64,000 nt of DNA. Origin: Hungatella effluvii (GTDB taxonomy: Bacteria; Bacillota; Clostridia; Lachnospirales; Lachnospiraceae). The translations under genes were made by a program, and so were the position numbers. This document shows positions 7,314 through 15,754 of this stretch, in pieces. The notes under the pieces are model-generated. The model did not search any database and was not told where the DNA came from. It was given only the letters and a program-made list of their open reading frames with translations. Each line of letters begins with the position of its first letter. Position 1 is the first letter of the stretch. The DNA lies in the NCBI RefSeq assembly GCF_003201875.1, contig NZ_QJKD01000003.1, positions 310,001-374,000 on the forward strand, given 5' to 3'.

Positions 7314-8729
7314 TTATCCCAACGTCATAAAAGCATATCTCACAACAAATACAACGGAGATCATTAATGTTAAAGCTCTAACTTGCCGTCTTTTCCCTGT
7401 CATGATATTCATCAGACAATAGGTAATCAATCCGAAGGCGACACCATTGGCGATCGAATATGTAAATGGCATAAATACGATTGTACAGAAGGCCGGCAGT
7501 GCGTTGCTCATGTCGCTGAAATCCACATCTCTGATGTTACCGAGCATCAGAATCCCCACGAAAATCAGTGCCGGGGCAGTGGCCGCCGCCGGAACAATGC
7601 TGACAATCGGTGCAAAAAGAATGGCTCCCAGGAACATCAGAGCGGTTACAAGGCTCGTCATACCCGTTCTTCCGCCTTCCGCGATTCCAGCGCTGGATTC
7701 CACCACAGTGGTAACGGTGGAGGTTCCTACCATTGCACCTGCCAATGTCGAAACCGCATCTGACATTAACGCCTGTTTCATCCGGATTACTTCGCCGTTT
7801 TCATCAATCATTCCAGACTGCTTAGCCGCACCGAGAAGTGTCCCAATGGAGTCAAACATATTAACCAGGGAGAAGCTGATGACTAACATCGTCACCGTAA
7901 ACAGAGTTTCCACAAAGTTTGTTCCGGCAAACAGGCCCGCAAAATCCATCTTTAAAAATGATACTTCCGCGAAATCCTGAAATTTCACTCCAAGATTCAT
8001 ATCTAAATTTGAGAGATGCGTAATACCAAGCGGGATTCCGATCAGGGTTGCCGCTATAATTCCCAGAAGAATGGAACCTTTTACCTTTCTCGCATGCAGA
8101 ATTCCCATGATGACCAGACCAACCAGTGCCACCAGCGCGCCATTGATCAAAACCATATCCGCGCCGCTTCTCCATTTGGAAAAGTCAACCAGGCTTACGA
8201 GTGTGGCAGGATTGGAAATGACGATTCCTGCATTCTTCAGTCCGATAATTGTAATAAACAGACCGATACCAGGAGTAATCGCTGTTTTAACCGCGTCCGG
8301 AATTGATCTGATTATCGCCTCTCGCAGACCGATTGCGGTAATAACGATGAAAAAAATACCGGATATAAATACGATAACCAGCGCCTGTCCATACGTATAT
8401 CCCATTCCCAGCACCACGGTGTATGCAAAAAATGCATTTAATCCCATGCCCGGCGCCTGAGCAAACGGAACCCTCGCATACAATGCACAAAGGATCGTAC
8501 CGATAAACGCTCCGATACAGGTACCGATAAAGACGCCGTTGGCAATCTTCTGCGCCATCGCTGCATCTCCCATAATCAAGTATGGGTCGGATAAAATCTG
8601 TGGGTTCAGAATAAGGATATAGGCTATTGTGATAAATGTTGTGATTCCTGCAAGTACTTCCGTTTTAACGCTTGAATGACTCTGGGATATCCCAAAAAAC
8701 CTGTCTGCGAATCCTGTTTTTCGTTCCAA
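7314..8729 (-). CDS. NCS2-family purine (guanine/hypoxanthine) permease
   Basis: A membrane protein of about 471 residues in the AzgA/PbuG branch of the NCS2 family, which brings purine bases in by proton symport. Family motifs include TEVLAGITTFITIAYILILNP in the first helix, FAQAPGMGLNAFFAY, and GTSTVTTVVESSAGIAEGGRTG (substrate-site Glu). About 12-14 hydrophobic segments are visible. The TTG at 8729 with GGAGG 8 nt upstream is preferred; the ATG at 8744 has its purine-rich site almost touching it and would add five residues. A guanine-type riboswitch in the leader makes purine import, repressed by guanine, the likely role. Confidence 0.92.
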   Translation of the reverse strand: MERKTGFADRFFGISQSHSSVKTEVLAGITTFITIAYILILNPQILSDPYLIMGDAAMAQKIANGVFIGTCIGAFIGTILCALYARVPFAQAPGMGLNAFFAYTVVLGMGYTYGQALVIVFISGIFFIVITAIGLREAIIRSIPDAVKTAITPGIGLFITIIGLKNAGIVISNPATLVSLVDFSKWRSGADMVLINGALVALVGLVIMGILHARKVKGSILLGIIAATLIGIPLGITHLSNLDMNLGVKFQDFAEVSFLKMDFAGLFAGTNFVETLFTVTMLVISFSLVNMFDSIGTLLGAAKQSGMIDENGEVIRMKQALMSDAVSTLAGAMVGTSTVTTVVESSAGIAEGGRTGMTSLVTALMFLGAILFAPIVSIVPAAATAPALIFVGILMLGNIRDVDFSDMSNALPAFCTIVFMPFTYSIANGVAFGLITYCLMNIMTGKRRQVRALTLMISVVFVVRYAFMTLG

Positions 8730-8859
8730 TAATATGTCCTCCATCTTCCTTTAAATAAACTGCCTGTTAAGACTGCCTGCTTTGCTATCCTGTAGTCTAT
8801 ATTTTAAAGGTTTACGATTGTCGCTCCCTTCCACCGACAAACATGAAATTACCCAAAAA

Positions 8860-8892
8860 AGAGTCAACTACATAAACTATGTAGTCAACTCT
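8860..8892 (-). terminator. Purine riboswitch terminator
   Basis: A long stem, AGAGTTGACTACATA paired with TATGTAGTTGACTCT, is followed on the minus strand by TTTTTT (8855-8860). Its 5' arm uses the 3' strand of the aptamer's P1 and P3, giving ligand-dependent attenuation. Confidence 0.9.
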
Positions 8893-8939
8893 TTACGGTA
8901 GTTGGTAGAGACTCTGAGCCAATTCTCAGGATATACATA
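8878..8939 (-). ncRNA. Purine riboswitch, guanine type
   Basis: P1 is TATGTA/TACATA. P2 is CCTGAG/CTCAG with a TTGG-containing loop. The core TCTCTACCAACTACCGTAAA is the hallmark of the class. The discriminating base in TTGACTACATA is C (8884), which pairs with guanine or hypoxanthine; adenine switches have U there. The leader ends in a terminator, so bound purine would shut off the NCS2 permease. Confidence 0.93.
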
Positions 8940-9087
8940 ATGAATAGCACCAATATTTAATCACAAAATTTATTATATACGCTAAAAGTTTTTTAGTCTA
9001 TTCGCCTTTTTATCAATAAATCTTTATTTTTTTGTGCATTATGTATATTTTGTTATTCTTTTAAACCGCTTTCTTCATCATAAATAA

Positions 9088-9501
9088 TTATTCGGAAGTT
9101 ACCCGCCCGCATTCACTGCACCGATGGTCGTGGAGAGAGATTACACCTCCGCAGGCCGCACAGGTATAGCGTTTCCGCTCATTTTCCATAAATAATTCTA
9201 TGCCGTTTTCCTTCACAAACAGGGACTGTTCTATGAGGCTGACGCCATAGCGTTTGCGATAGCTTCTGTCCAGATCCCGGATCCTTCTGCATGGGAAATC
9301 GCTGCATTCATAGCAGTAGGATATCTCTCTTTCCGCTGCACAGTTCTTTCGCAGACAGGTCCGGCAGTGTCCGGGCTTGCTCTCATCGGTTCCCAGGCAG
9401 CCTCCGCAGGCCTTCTTGGTACTGCAGTGTGTAAAACACACCATACAGTTCATTCCGCATGGTGCAAACAGCTGACTGCCAATTACTTCAGGCATCTTCA
9501 A
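9088..9501 (-). CDS. DUF3795 protein with C-terminal zinc ribbon
   Basis: A 137-residue protein of the DUF3795 family, extremely Cys-rich. The N-terminal half has CGMNCMVCFTHC, CGGC, CRTCLRKNC and CYECSDFPC clusters; the C-terminal end has a separate CAACGG/CSECG zinc ribbon. Function is unknown; metal binding is near certain. The start is TTG at 9501 with AGGAGG 9 nt upstream; an ATG two codons later is the alternative. It stands alone between the purine permease leader and the DUF6179 gene. Confidence 0.82.
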   Translation of the reverse strand: MKMPEVIGSQLFAPCGMNCMVCFTHCSTKKACGGCLGTDESKPGHCRTCLRKNCAAEREISYCYECSDFPCRRIRDLDRSYRKRYGVSLIEQSLFVKENGIELFMENERKRYTCAACGGVISLHDHRCSECGRVTSE

Positions 9502-9667
9502 TAAAAACCGCCTCCTTTTCCTGAACTGCAGATTCCAATAGGATTACAGTGTCATGCCTATGATTTGTTTCAATCCACACACGATAATTTCACAGAGTGC
9601 GGCTACATCTTAAAGATGCGCGGCTTGACTTCATGTCAGTGGGGGATACCGATTTCTCTGCGAAAGT

Positions 9668-10516
9668 CTAATAAACAATCAAACGGTCCATGCATCCATA
9701 CTCCGCGGCGTTCCTAAGTTCTGCTGCAAAATCCTTCCTGTCGCAGGACAGATAGGAAAGCATGGCTCTGTCCCCCTCCGGGCCGCCTGCCAGCTGCTCC
9801 ATCAGCTGAATTATGGATTCCTCGAGTTTCTGTGGTTCACAATTCTTCACACGACTGCAAAACCGCTCCGTATCGTCTGCCGTCACCGTATCCCCGGACA
9901 GCTTTTTCCCCATCATCATATGAATCACCAGATTCCGCATAATAACAGAAGCCACATTCAGAACCAGATCCTCGTAATCCCCATGGTAGTGTTCCAGGAC
10001 CGCCTTTCCGTACGCTTCCGGAAACTTGCCCAGAAATCTCTGTTCCAGGAGAACACAGGATAAATAAAAGTAGATGGCGTCTATTCCCTTTCGCTTCCCT
10101 ACAGGCCGTAAAATCGGGTAATCCAGAGTAAGCAGATGATCCTGGGGCCGGAATCTGGCATCGTAATGGACAAAGAATTCCGGCATTCCTTTGATAACCG
10201 TATCCTCATAACAGCGGTTTCCGAAGGAACGAAAATTCGCAATGATCTGATCGTAGACTTTCTTGGCCCTGGCGGTCTTCTCCAGAACCACCTCATACCC
10301 CTGCTGGTAAAACCTCCATAAATCCGTGTCTGAGGCGGTGGCTACGCTGTTTTTTCCTGTCTTCACCGCTTCATATTCTGCTTCACGCAGGCAGTAAAGC
10401 ACCGCTCCCATCAGCTGCTGCGCCGTCTCATAGGTGACTGAGGTGCTGGAAAGACTGGTATACTTTTCCGTAAGTTTTCCGACAACAGGCAGCAGTTCTT
10501 CCATCGTATAGTCCAT
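9668..10516 (-). CDS. DUF6179-like hypothetical protein
   Basis: A 282-residue soluble, mostly helical protein that resembles Firmicutes proteins labelled DUF6179. There is no signal peptide, catalytic motif or nucleotide-binding loop. Recognisable stretches are LTEKYTSLSSTSVTYETAQQLM near the start and the aromatic segment MPEFFVHYDARFRPQDHLLTLDYP in the middle. AGGAGG precedes the ATG. It begins 9 nt after the DUF6323-like gene ends, so the two form an operon and probably act together. Confidence 0.65.
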   Translation of the reverse strand: MDYTMEELLPVVGKLTEKYTSLSSTSVTYETAQQLMGAVLYCLREAEYEAVKTGKNSVATASDTDLWRFYQQGYEVVLEKTARAKKVYDQIIANFRSFGNRCYEDTVIKGMPEFFVHYDARFRPQDHLLTLDYPILRPVGKRKGIDAIYFYLSCVLLEQRFLGKFPEAYGKAVLEHYHGDYEDLVLNVASVIMRNLVIHMMMGKKLSGDTVTADDTERFCSRVKNCEPQKLEESIIQLMEQLAGGPEGDRAMLSYLSCDRKDFAAELRNAAEYGCMDRLIVY

Positions 10517-10525
10517 GTCCGCCTC

Positions 10526-11065
10526 CTAACTGAGCAGGTCAAAGAGTGTCTCTAAAAAGAGCTCCCTGTCCCAACGTGCTTCCTGTGAAAATTTCTCGTA
10601 CTCTCCCTTTCCACCGTTCTCCACGTAATCCCGGTATCCGGCGCGAATCGCCCTCGCAAAACGTTCCAGGCACGTTTCCTCCAGATAGGCGACGGAACCG
10701 TAACAGACGCCGTCAAACTGTTCTTTCATAAATGTCAGCAGTTCCTCATCCGTTAAGTTGTCCTCTGATTCGTTCTTATAGAGATAGAAGATTTCCTGCA
10801 GCTCCGCAATCACATCAGCATAGTTTTCCTGCTGCAAATAGGGAGAATCACAGAAAGTCTCTATGATCTCCGGCAATACCCCCTTTCCGAATTCGACCCG
10901 CATCTGCGTCCTCAGGGAATCACACCGGCCTGCCATCAGTCTCCCAGCATCTTCCTCAGTGAGTGTAAGTCCGAAGGACTTTGTCTTCTCGTTGCAAGCC
11001 AGCACTCTTTCCAGTTCCTGCTTCCGTTGTACTGTTTCCATCAGCTCATACCAGTTCTCCTGCAT
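10526..11065 (-). CDS. DUF6323-like hypothetical protein
   Basis: A 179-residue acidic helical protein similar to Firmicutes DUF6323 members. It contains KTKSFGLTLTEEDAGRLMAGR near the N-terminus and ENLTDEELLTFMKEQFDG-like charged helices later. No catalytic motif is visible. It is the first gene of a two-gene operon with the DUF6179-like gene. Confidence 0.65.
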   Translation of the reverse strand: MQENWYELMETVQRKQELERVLACNEKTKSFGLTLTEEDAGRLMAGRCDSLRTQMRVEFGKGVLPEIIETFCDSPYLQQENYADVIAELQEIFYLYKNESEDNLTDEELLTFMKEQFDGVCYGSVAYLEETCLERFARAIRAGYRDYVENGGKGEYEKFSQEARWDRELFLETLFDLLS

Positions 11066-11128
11066 CTCTTTTCCTCCCCGTATTTGGTAAGTACTGATTC
11101 TACGCCTTTCAGACTTTCATTACAAGTC

Positions 11129-11157
11129 TTGAAAAAAAGAGATTTTTGTGGTATGAT
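11129..11157 (+). promoter_or_regulatory. Promoter of a putative small RNA
   Basis: TTGAAA (11129-11134) and TATGAT (11152-11157) are exactly 17 bp apart, with TGG before the -10 (extended -10). It points into a gene-free stretch, antiparallel to both neighbouring genes. Confidence 0.65.
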
Positions 11158-11163
11158 ATAGGT

Positions 11164-11212
11164 GTGGAAAAAGCGATTTTAGTTCAGGATCGCCGGAGTC
11201 CACATTTTTTTT
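11164..11212 (+). ncRNA. Candidate 49-nt small RNA ending in its own terminator
   Basis: Starting about 7 nt after the -10, the predicted transcript folds into one long hairpin: TGTGGA pairs with TCCACA, an internal loop follows, then GCGAT pairs with ATCGC. It ends in eight T residues. There is no reading frame. On the opposite strand the inner stem followed by TTTTT could end the DinB-family gene, so a plain bidirectional terminator is the main alternative; the consensus promoter argues for a real transcript. Confidence 0.5.
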
Positions 11213-11230
11213 GCTTTTTCTGGAGACAAA

Positions 11231-11932
11231 TTATCCCTTTAGAAAAGGTACGGCACCGCTTTTTATAAATTCTTTGATCGCAGCGCTGTCCGGCAGGTGC
11301 ATCATATGATGGCGTGTCAAAGGCAGCAGTAAAAGTCCTGTCACCGTATAACTCCCCCAAAAATCCTTCAGCCAGACAGACCCCTTCCGGTCCAGTAAAC
11401 CACCCTCACTGACCAGCCGGTCCAAATATTCGGACTCGGGTTTCCGTTTTAAGTCGCTCGGGGTAAGTGATTTGATCACGGCACAGGTCTGACAGCCTAC
11501 CGCATTGCGGTAATTGATCAGCTCCTGTTTCTTGACGTGCCGGCTGAAACTGATTATTTCGCTGTCGCTCATAACATTACCGGTGTCTTTGACAGTCACA
11601 TTCATACGATCCATCCAATCATCATCGAAAATCTGAGACTGTCTGGCAATCAGAAGATTGCTGACCAGATCTTCAATTCGGGCTATATGCCATAAATGCC
11701 AGGCTATGGTTTCATCTTTCTCAGTCGGCATCACACTGTAATCCTCATCTGCCAGGCCCTCCAGCACATGATCGCAAAACGTGGGGCTGCTGCTTCCCGA
11801 AACCACCCCCGTATGTGTGACCGCATGAAGGTCAAGTGCCAATTCAATAGCCGGTTCAAAGGTCTTTTTCGCCTTTAGCAATCTGCGCAGCCTGTCTGCC
11901 TGAAGCTCGTAATCTGCTGCAATATCAGACAT
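11231..11932 (-). CDS. DinB-family protein
   Basis: A 233-residue protein of the DinB/YfiT metal-binding four-helix superfamily. Candidate metal ligands are His in AWHLWHIARIEDLV and in the C-terminal TRHHMMHLPD. Members include thiol-dependent transferases and many uncharacterised damage- or stress-induced proteins; which applies here is not known. AAAGGAG lies upstream of the ATG. A hairpin with a T-run at 11173-11193 on this strand probably terminates it. Confidence 0.8.
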   Translation of the reverse strand: MSDIAADYELQADRLRRLLKAKKTFEPAIELALDLHAVTHTGVVSGSSSPTFCDHVLEGLADEDYSVMPTEKDETIAWHLWHIARIEDLVSNLLIARQSQIFDDDWMDRMNVTVKDTGNVMSDSEIISFSRHVKKQELINYRNAVGCQTCAVIKSLTPSDLKRKPESEYLDRLVSEGGLLDRKGSVWLKDFWGSYTVTGLLLLPLTRHHMMHLPDSAAIKEFIKSGAVPFLKG

Positions 11933-12001
11933 ATCATCGGTCTCCTTTTTCTTTTCTCAGACCAGGGAAAGTGTGAATTGATCTGCGTTTTGCGCAGCAC
12001 G

Positions 12002-12763
12002 TTACACTTTCTTCCTGTATTTCTCGAAACTTTTCTCTGATAATATCTCGTTCGTCACAAATTTCCCGTCATAGAATAAGGAGTATGTTGTAAATGGGCT
12101 TGGCGCACACCTTGCAGCTTCCCGTGATTCCAGCTTTACTGTCTTGATCTCAATGCCCTGAGTCCTGGCGTATTCCGCCAGAATCGGAACGTATTTCGAC
12201 GTGTGGGGACATTGCGCTGTGTAGTACAGAACCCATCCCTTTTCATCGGTCTCACCGGTCTTTGCACACTCTAAAAAGCGCGGCAGGGGTGTCCCGTCTT
12301 CAAATCGGAGTGCCATAAGCTCAAAGTACGGCGCGGCGGTATCGGCTGTCACAAATCCTTTATGCTTTAAGTAGGAGCCATCCGACAGAAACGGCATCTT
12401 CTTCTTAGAGGAAAGTATAACAAGCCCCTTCTTCCCGTTCGCCCTGGCCTCAGCGATACAGTGCTCCAGCAGCTGGCTGCTATAGCCCTGTCCTTTATAC
12501 TGGCCGGAAACCCACAGACAATCGATATAGTAGTATCCATCTGCATCGACAGGCACCCAGGCGTACTCCGCCGGCAGGTACTCGATAAATACCTTTCCGC
12601 GCACATCCAGTTTTTCGAACACAAGTCCCTCTTTCAGACGTTCCTTCAGCCACGCCTTCTTGGAGGCCACGCAGGTCTCTCCCTTTTTATCCGATATGGC
12701 ACAGCAGATGTGCTCTTCTTCGATATTCTCCAATGTAACACGTTTGAATTCCATACTCATCAT
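12002..12763 (-). CDS. YoaP-like fusion of GNAT and thioredoxin-fold domains
   Basis: A 253-residue protein of two domains. Residues 1-150 are a GNAT acetyltransferase (YIDCLWVSGQYKGQGYSSQL is the acetyl-CoA strand-loop). Residues 175-253 are a YoaP-type thioredoxin-like domain with YYTAQCPHTSKYVP in place of the usual CxxC. Related two-domain proteins are known in Firmicutes without a settled substrate. AGGAG lies upstream of the ATG. It follows the GyrI-like gene by 15 nt. Confidence 0.82.
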   Translation of the reverse strand: MMSMEFKRVTLENIEEEHICCAISDKKGETCVASKKAWLKERLKEGLVFEKLDVRGKVFIEYLPAEYAWVPVDADGYYYIDCLWVSGQYKGQGYSSQLLEHCIAEARANGKKGLVILSSKKKMPFLSDGSYLKHKGFVTADTAAPYFELMALRFEDGTPLPRFLECAKTGETDEKGWVLYYTAQCPHTSKYVPILAEYARTQGIEIKTVKLESREAARCAPSPFTTYSLFYDGKFVTNEILSEKSFEKYRKKV

Positions 12764-12778
12764 TCCCTCTCCTGTTCT

Positions 12779-13240
12779 TCAATCCTCTTTCAATCCTATA
12801 TAGACATGGATCTCCACCTCTTTGCCGGTCATCCCGTGATACTCTTCAAAATCAGCCTGAAACGCACGATTCAAGTTCATACTCCACAGTTCTATCCAGA
12901 ACTGAACCAGGGCCTGCTGCACATCTCCCCTGACTACAAACTTCGCATATCTGCCTGCCGGGATCGTGCGGATCCTTAAGTTCTCCGGAAGCCCGGCATC
13001 ATCCGCCACCTCACAGGCTGCCGTCATATCATAATCGCCGTTCTCATCGCTCTCGTAGTCTGAATAAATTCCGAGGACGCAGCCTCTTCTGTCTGCGGGG
13101 ATACTGTCGTAAACCCCTTTCGCGTAAAAGCTTTCCCACAGCCCGCCTATGACGCTTCCCATATCAGGCGCATGGTTATTCGTCCTTGCTGTTATTCCTG
13201 CCGCCTTCTTCTCAGGCAGTGTCACGATTTCGTAATTCAT
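12779..13240 (-). CDS. GyrI-like (AraC effector-binding domain) protein
   Basis: A 153-residue stand-alone effector-binding domain of the GyrI/AraC-E-bind (SHS2) type. It begins MNYEIVTLPEKKAAGITART, and RIRTIPAGRYAKFVVRGD is typical of the domain's central strand. No DNA-binding domain is attached. Such proteins bind small hydrophobic drugs or inhibit gyrase; the ligand here is unknown. It is probably co-transcribed with the downstream YoaP-like gene. Confidence 0.82.
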   Translation of the reverse strand: MNYEIVTLPEKKAAGITARTNNHAPDMGSVIGGLWESFYAKGVYDSIPADRRGCVLGIYSDYESDENGDYDMTAACEVADDAGLPENLRIRTIPAGRYAKFVVRGDVQQALVQFWIELWSMNLNRAFQADFEEYHGMTGKEVEIHVYIGLKED

Positions 13241-13327
13241 CCGGTTGTCCTCTTTTCCACCACTTCTGTGGTTTTCTCATGTACGCTTACAGGATAACAC
13301 TTTAATCACGACAACTGTATGTCATCA

Positions 13328-14233
13328 TTAACGGTAAATACGACAAATTTTCTCTGCCATGGCGGCAAATTCCACCCGGAGTTCTTCCGGTTCCACCAGT
13401 TCCACACGGTCTCCCATGCTGAGCAGCCAGCTAAATACACTTCCGGGATCGGAAAAGCAGGAGCTGAATACCAGTTTTCCGTCTTCCCTCTCCTGAAAGC
13501 TCTCCAGCCCGCTCTCCTCAATCAGCCGCCACTTCATATCTGCCTCGCAGACCGCTGTGACGGAAATCCGCGGCGGAAATGCCTTGTCCGGTGACATATC
13601 ATACGCAGGAACCTTCCGCTCCTCAAATCGCTCATCCAGCGCCTTCAGCTCCAGCATCCGGTTTAACTTGAACAGCCGGTAATCCTCACGATCGGTACAG
13701 TATCCCCACACATACCAGGAGGACCACTGAAAGACCAGAAGATACGGCTCCAGCTTCCTTCTGCTCTCGCCGGAAGGACCAAAGTACGCAAAGGTGATGT
13801 ATTCTCTTGCGCCGATCGCCGCCTGAATCAGTTCGATCTTCGGCGCAAGACAGGATTTGTACCAGGACGATAAATCAATCAGGATATGACTGTTTGAGGT
13901 CAGAATCGAAGAATTCCCCATGGCCAGCTTGTCCATAAGCTGCTGGTATTTGTTGGTGCCGGATACGCTGTCCAGGCTGCGAAGTCCGGTTAAAATCGAC
14001 TGCATCTCCGATGAAGTCAGTACAGTCCGGTCGATCCGGTACCCCTCCATGATGGAAATCCCTCCATTGGGCCCCTGTGTGGTTACGAGCGGAATGCCTG
14101 CTTTGCAGATATCTTCGATATCCCGGTTGATCGTTCGCCGTGATACTTCAAATTTCCCGGCAAGGTATGGCGCCGTCACCTTTTCCTGCTGCAAAAGGAT
14201 GGACAGGATTCCGATTAGTCGGTCAATTTTCAT
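13328..14233 (-). CDS. WYL-domain (YafY-type) transcriptional regulator
   Basis: A 301-residue regulator. The N-terminal HTH_11 winged helix (residues 1-60, APYLAGKFEVSRRTINRDIE) is followed by a WYL ligand-sensing domain (FAYFGPSGESRRKLEPYLLVF and WYVWGYCTDREDYRLFKLNRM) and a C-terminal extension. WYL regulators respond to nucleic-acid or nucleotide signals in several systems. Its targets may include the neighbouring SRPBCC or GyrI-like genes, which is inference from position only. Confidence 0.9.
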   Translation of the reverse strand: MKIDRLIGILSILLQQEKVTAPYLAGKFEVSRRTINRDIEDICKAGIPLVTTQGPNGGISIMEGYRIDRTVLTSSEMQSILTGLRSLDSVSGTNKYQQLMDKLAMGNSSILTSNSHILIDLSSWYKSCLAPKIELIQAAIGAREYITFAYFGPSGESRRKLEPYLLVFQWSSWYVWGYCTDREDYRLFKLNRMLELKALDERFEERKVPAYDMSPDKAFPPRISVTAVCEADMKWRLIEESGLESFQEREDGKLVFSSCFSDPGSVFSWLLSMGDRVELVEPEELRVEFAAMAEKICRIYR

Positions 14234-14278
14234 AAACGCCTCCTGTTACTCATGATAGGTCAATCTTCCCAATTGCAC

Positions 14279-14677
14279 TCACTCGCCCAGCGCCGCCTTC
14301 AGATCATTAAAATACTGCTCCTGCTGCTTCTTTAGGTAACCTGGGACAAACGGCTTCATAATCCACTTCTTTACGTCCACCCGCTCTGTAAAATCCGCTT
14401 CACAGCCTTCGTCCGTCCGGCGGAACAGACCGGTCCACGTACCTGTCATATTGGCGTTGTCCATGGTAAATTCATACCGGTACGGCGGCTCGAACCGGGT
14501 GATCACAAACGTGGTCGGAAAGCCCTCCTTCGTGTATTCCACAAACGTTTTCCCAGGCTCCAGTACATCGATTCTCTGAAGATCACTGCGCCAGCTGCAG
14601 TCGCTTAGATCTGTCACAACCTCCCATACCTGCTCGATCCTGCTCTTTAATACTGCCTTTTTCTTTGATTCTGTCAT
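14279..14677 (-). CDS. SRPBCC (START-like) family protein
   Basis: A 132-residue polyketide-cyclase/START-fold protein with a hydrophobic ligand cavity. VLKSRIEQVWEVVTDLSDCSWR and TGLFRRTDEGCEADFTERVDV are characteristic. The ATG at 14677 has AAGGAG with a correct gap; an upstream ATG at 14740 lacks one. It lies 45 nt upstream of the WYL regulator on the same strand, so the two may share a transcript. The ligand is unknown. Confidence 0.8.
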   Translation of the reverse strand: MTESKKKAVLKSRIEQVWEVVTDLSDCSWRSDLQRIDVLEPGKTFVEYTKEGFPTTFVITRFEPPYRYEFTMDNANMTGTWTGLFRRTDEGCEADFTERVDVKKWIMKPFVPGYLKKQQEQYFNDLKAALGE

Positions 14678-14779
14678 ACCCTTCTCCTTCAAGCCTTCTT
14701 TTCGCTGCTTTTTCTCTATTATAGCAAATAAACAGGACATCTGTATGTCGTGATTATTTATTAGAAAATATTTTTTATT

Positions 14780-15616
14780 TTATGATTTCGCCCCATTTAT
14801 GATAATTTCCCGGAGAATTTCGGAGGCCCTGCCGGTACTGTCTTTGCAGACGGACAGAAAAATCCGGACAGGATCCATTTTTAGTTCACCTGATACCGCA
14901 ATATTTTGCCGTTCCGACAGGACGCTGGCGGGAAGAAGGGAAATCCCCATTCCCAGCTCGACGGAGCGGAGTATGACCTCGACCGTGTCCATTTCGATGA
15001 TCCGTGGAGCAGGCACACCATGGGATTGAAACCATGCAAGCAGACGGGCGCGGAAAGGGCACGCGGCTATTTTATTTACTATGGCCGGCATCTGAATCAT
15101 CTCCCGTTCCGCGCAGCCGAATGGGGCGATGATACAGAGTGTTTCCTGAAAGGAAGCCAGTGTCTCCATCTCCTCTGTCACGTACTGCGCCTCCAGAAAG
15201 GCACAGTCAGCCTTTCCTTCGGCCAGATATTGGGCCAGATGATCCTGACTGTCCGTGACCACAGAGAGATTCATTTCCGGAAGCTGTTCCTGAAATGCGG
15301 TCAGCCACAGCGGCAGTCTGGATATCGACAGCGTATGAGCCGCTCCGATCCGAAATGTTTTGCGGTCCCTGATTTGGGCCGCTGCTCTGTCGATCCGGTC
15401 AAGGATATCTTCTGAGGCGATTAACAGGCGCTCCCCTTCCGCGGTCAGAGTGACCCCTTTGCTGTGCCGGATTAGCAGAACGGCGTTTAACTCTTCCTCC
15501 AGTTTCTTGATTCTTGCCGTCACATTCGACTGTACGTATCCCAGCTGACCGGCCGCCTTCGAGATGGAGCCTGCGCGGGCAACCTCCCGGAATATTCTGA
15601 GTTCCTGACTTTCCAT
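14780..15616 (-). CDS. LysR-family transcriptional regulator
   Basis: A 278-residue LysR-type regulator. The HTH at residues 1-60 contains LRIFREVARAGSISKAAGQL and VQSNVTARIKKLEEEL; the periplasmic-binding-like effector domain fills the rest (RIGAAHTLSISRLPLWL, GMGISLLPASVL). The ATG at 15616 has GGAGG 5 nt upstream. It is divergent from a DUF4865 gene; that pairing, and the inverted repeat between them, suggest it controls that gene. Confidence 0.92.
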   Translation of the reverse strand: MESQELRIFREVARAGSISKAAGQLGYVQSNVTARIKKLEEELNAVLLIRHSKGVTLTAEGERLLIASEDILDRIDRAAAQIRDRKTFRIGAAHTLSISRLPLWLTAFQEQLPEMNLSVVTDSQDHLAQYLAEGKADCAFLEAQYVTEEMETLASFQETLCIIAPFGCAEREMIQMPAIVNKIAACPFRARLLAWFQSHGVPAPRIIEMDTVEVILRSVELGMGISLLPASVLSERQNIAVSGELKMDPVRIFLSVCKDSTGRASEILREIIINGAKS

Positions 15617-15661
15617 AGTTCCCTCCATCATTTAAAATGATACCAGACATCATTACCAACT

Positions 15662-15692
15662 ATTATACACGACGGCGGCAGTTCTGTATAAT
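15662..15692. promoter_or_regulatory. Inverted repeat between lysR and DUF4865 genes
   Basis: ATTATACA (15662-15669) and TGTATAAT (15685-15692) are perfect 8-bp inverted arms separated by 15 bp in the 138-bp divergent gap. The size and AT-rich arms suit a LysR regulator site overlapping both promoters. Confidence 0.5.
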
Positions 15693-15754
15693 TAAATAGT
15701 AAAAACATCACCGCCGGGCCCGGCACTGAATGATACAGAAAGAAGGAGCTTCCT

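Noticed and set aside
7447-7980. 177-residue plus-strand frame opposite the purine permease
   Set aside because: Shadow of a well-supported membrane protein; no independent features.
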